NCBI RefSeq assembly: GCF_000429505.1
Contig: NZ_AUBZ01000003.1
Location: 162,619 to 226,618, forward strand
Source of the DNA: Aliagarivorans taiwanensis DSM 22990
GTDB taxonomy: Bacteria > Pseudomonadota > Gammaproteobacteria > Enterobacterales > Celerinatantimonadaceae
Direction: 5' to 3'
DNA length: 64,000 nucleotides
Within the stretch, counting starts at the first letter, position 1, and the number at the start of each line of letters is the position of its first letter. A program made the position numbers and the translations under genes. The notes beneath the pieces are model-generated. The model ran no database searches. It had not been told where the DNA came from and saw nothing but the letters and a program-made list of their open reading frames with translations. Positions 62,216 through 64,000 of this stretch are shown here, piece by piece.

Positions 62216-62977
62216 TTAGAATGGCCACATACTTCCGTTGAGGAATGACGACATCCAACCTTGGGTTTGGGTATCCGCTTGGTCTCCAGTGCCACTAAAT
62301 TCGATGCGTGCATCGGCAACTTGATAGGAGTTCACCGTGTTCTGTTCGCTCACATCACGCGGCCTAACGATACCGGTAAAGCGCAGGTACTCTTTGCCGT
62401 TGTTAATAACCAGCCATTTTTCGCCACGCACCACCAAGTTACCGTTACTCAGAATATCCACCACCGACACGGTCACCCGCGCATTCAAGCGGTGGCTTTG
62501 ATCGGAACCTGCGCTGCCATCGAAGTCCTGCTCCTGATTCATATCCAGCTCAATAACCTTGCCATTGATCGACAGGTTACCGCCCGGCACACCGATCGGG
62601 TCTAAGGTATAAGAGCTGTTTCGCCCCATCTGGGTGGTCGCGGACTTGGTTGCAGAGGCTTCTTCCTGTAGTAATACCGTGATGGTATCGCCCAGAGAAA
62701 ATGGCGGTGTGTAGCTATATAAACTGCGCGATGAACCAGTGTTGAATACCGATCCCGTAACAATAATATCGGCGGGTGTCGGACGCGGCTCAACCGGTGC
62801 ATAGAACGGATCATCTGGGATCGGCGAGCGCTGATCGGTAGAGACGGTCACCTGCCGTTCCCGGTTATCTTCGCGTTTTTGCGCCCCTTCACTAACTTGG
62901 CTGGCACCATCGGCAATGGTACTACAGCCACTTATCAGCAAGACGCTGCTAAGTGCCAACATCAACATGTGCTTCAT
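62216..62977 (-). CDS. flgH: Flagellar L-ring protein FlgH
   Basis: This 253-residue lipoprotein has the signal LMLALSSVLLISGC with lipidation at the Cys. Conserved FlgH segments are SRSLYSYTPPFSLGDTITVL, VSVVDILSNGNLVVRGEKWL, YLRFTGIVRPRDVSEQNTV and the C-terminal WMSSFLNGSMWPF. It forms the outer-membrane L-ring of the flagellar basal body. Unusually it is not within a flgBCDEFGHIJ operon: the neighbours are flgT and an rRNA operon. The ATG has GAGGAAA upstream and a sigma-54 promoter about 130 bases before it. Confidence 0.93.
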   Translation of the reverse strand: MKHMLMLALSSVLLISGCSTIADGASQVSEGAQKREDNRERQVTVSTDQRSPIPDDPFYAPVEPRPTPADIIVTGSVFNTGSSRSLYSYTPPFSLGDTITVLLQEEASATKSATTQMGRNSSYTLDPIGVPGGNLSINGKVIELDMNQEQDFDGSAGSDQSHRLNARVTVSVVDILSNGNLVVRGEKWLVINNGKEYLRFTGIVRPRDVSEQNTVNSYQVADARIEFSGTGDQADTQTQGWMSSFLNGSMWPF

Positions 62978-63103
62978 TGCGCGTTTCCTCTGAGAATGAA
63001 CGTTATATTTCTAGCTTTTTTATTCGCATTCGATGCCCCAGTGTTGAGGGGTAAGGACAAATATCCGTCACTTTGGCTCGATGCATAACTTGCCCATTCG
63101 TAA

Positions 63104-63119
63104 AGCAATATAGATGCCA
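63104..63119 (-). promoter_or_regulatory. Sigma-54 promoter of flgH-flgT
   Basis: On the minus strand TGGCAT, five bases, TTGCT gives GG-N10-GC spacing with one mismatch to TGGCAC. Polar flagellar structural genes are often sigma-54-dependent. The expected leader is about 115 bases. The rest of 63120-63420 is A+T-rich and shows nothing else I can name. Confidence 0.78.
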
Positions 63120-63429
63120 CAACCCCGCTTTGGCATGATTAAATATTATTCAATAGCTTTTTTTCAGTTGAAATGACTTTCTGTTGATCATGACTGGAGA
63201 AATATGATGTTTTACTAACCAATCGAATTAATAATCTTTAAAAGCGGAAATAAGCTGCCGCTAGCGGCAATTTTTGCCCCTTCAAAAAGAGCTACTGTTT
63301 TGAAGTGTTTAGTTGATGGTTTTTGACGAAGCAGCATGAAAATCGAAGTAGTCAAAGCCTAACGATCTTGTTCATTTAGTGGCTACTCGCTGTAAGGAGA
63401 ATCGGTTGGAGACCTAATTCTATTGAGAT

Positions 63430-63673
63430 ACCGCGAAGCCTTTCACATGGGGGAGGAGTAGGGGTTTCGAGAAGCAGCGCTTCGAGCCTGCGCGCTGGAC
63501 GGCCCACCCTGTGGGCTGATGTGTTGTGTATGCAGTAGGTCTGCTGCACTTGGTGAGTAGGAGCCAATACCAGAGGTATTGTCTCCGCCTGGCCTTTGAA
63601 GCGCTGCTTCAAAGCTACTTACACATGGGGTTAGTTGCGCCACAGGCGCGCTTTCTACCTGCTTCCCCATGCC
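63430..63673. repeat. Array of short triloop hairpins with 5S-like fragments
   Basis: Perfect hairpins with three-base loops follow each other: 63471-63483 (GAAGC/GCTTC), 63502-63516 (GCCCAC/GTGGGC), 63565-63581 (CAATACC/GGTATTG), 63594-63614 (CTTTGAAGC/GCTTCAAAG) and 63637-63649 (GCGCC/GGCGC). Two fragments, 63439-63452 and 63615-63630, match the 5S segment at 63759-63774 at 13-15 of 14-16 bases. An open frame on the minus strand across it has no family features. It lies just beyond the rRNA terminator. Confidence 0.7.
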
Positions 63674-63704
63674 AAAGCCGGTCAGTTTAGTGTGCGAGGA
63701 ATGC

Positions 63705-63737
63705 AAAAAGGCCCCGCTCGTTAGAGCAGGGCCTTCT
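63705..63737 (-). terminator. rRNA operon terminator
   Basis: On the minus strand AAGGCCCTGCTC/GAGCGGGGCCTT is a long G+C stem with a TAAC loop followed by five T residues, directly after 5S rRNA. Confidence 0.93.
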
Positions 63738-63745
63738 TATTGAGA

Positions 63746-63863
63746 GCCTGGCAGTGACCTACTTTCACATGGGGAAGCCCCACACTATCATCGGCGCAGT
63801 TGCGTTTCACTTCTGAGTTCGGCATGGAGTCAGGTGGTTCCACAACGCTATTGCCACCAGGCA
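63746..63863 (-). rRNA. rrf: 5S ribosomal RNA
   Basis: The minus strand begins TGCCTGGTGGCAATAGC and contains CCATGCCGAACTCAGAAGTG, universal for 5S. It ends GTCACTGCCAGGC, which pairs with the 5' end. Length about 118 bases, usual for gammaproteobacteria. Confidence 0.97.
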
Positions 63864-63966
63864 AAAAACGGTGTCTTTAGCAATTCGGATAAGGATAAGA
63901 TTTTAAATCTGGAGTTCAAACAAGCATTTCTTGTTTAGGTGAACAACAACACCCCTTAGGTGTTGT

Positions 63967-64000
63967 ATGGTTAAGCCTCACGGGTAATTAGTACAGGTTA
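63967..64000 (-). rRNA. rrl: 23S ribosomal RNA, 3' end only
   Basis: On the minus strand TAACCTGTACTAATTACC followed by CGTGAGGCTTAACC is the conserved 3' end of 23S. The rest lies beyond the right edge. The ~100 bases between 23S and 5S hold no tRNA. Confidence 0.93.

Overview
This window looks like a chromosomal segment from a marine-type gammaproteobacterium (Alteromonadales-like; genus not determined). The evidence is the cysJ, ssb, uvrA and 5S/23S sequences, the Vibrio-type flagellar gene flgT and the high coding density at about 55-58% G+C by eye. The dominant content, about 2.1-51 kb, is a large exosortase A (XrtA)/PEP-CTERM exopolysaccharide locus.

Layout. 0-2.1 kb: the 5' part of cysJ and a hotdog thioesterase. 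2.1-11.3 kb (minus): an operon with polysaccharide export lipoprotein, chain-length determinant, tyrosine autokinase, outer-membrane beta-barrel, XrtA-associated ATPase, and the PrsK/PrsR two-component pair. 11.5-16.1 kb (plus): initiating sugar-phosphate transferase, polysaccharide deacetylase, and a GNAT/ATP-grasp fusion. 16-34.8 kb: divergent blocks with four sulfotransferases, several glycosyltransferases, a Wzx-like flippase, an XrtA-EpsI fusion, an aminotransferase-fold protein and a FemAB-like protein. 38.4-45 kb: more glycosyltransferases, an O-antigen-ligase-like protein, a low-molecular-weight phosphatase, an ATP-grasp enzyme and a deacetylase. 45-51 kb: PrsT, an N-acyl amino acid synthase-like acyltransferase, a PEP-CTERM protein and a ThiF-like protein. 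51-60 kb: a trypsin-like protease, a Rossmann protein, a DUF2007-like protein, an OafA-like acyltransferase, ssb, an MFS transporter and uvrA. 60-64 kb: a hypothetical gene, flgT, flgH, then the 3' end of an rRNA operon (5S and the last bases of 23S, minus strand).

How it fits together. The glycan genes probably build, modify (deacetylate, sulfate, acylate) and export an exopolysaccharide. XrtA would process PEP-CTERM proteins that are anchored or glycosylated in that system. PrsK/PrsR (a sigma-54 activator) probably switches on the substrates: the PEP-CTERM gene at 49.0-49.9 kb has a consensus-perfect -24/-12 sigma-54 promoter.

The most unusual part is a 3-kb A+T-rich island at 35.1-38.1 kb. 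It holds two overlapping genes, a restriction-endonuclease-fold protein and a short Rad50/SMC-like ATPase with a CxxC zinc-hook motif. An integron attC-like site begins 7 bases after the second stop codon. A 38-bp perfect palindrome lies upstream, and two inverted copies of a ~225-bp repeat flank the island. I read it as a cassette-borne, Lamassu/ABC-3C-like defence candidate, not previously assigned as far as I can tell from sequence alone. Two further A+T-richer patches (15.6-17.1 and 23.7-25.7 kb) start or end inside genes and suggest recombination within the polysaccharide locus.
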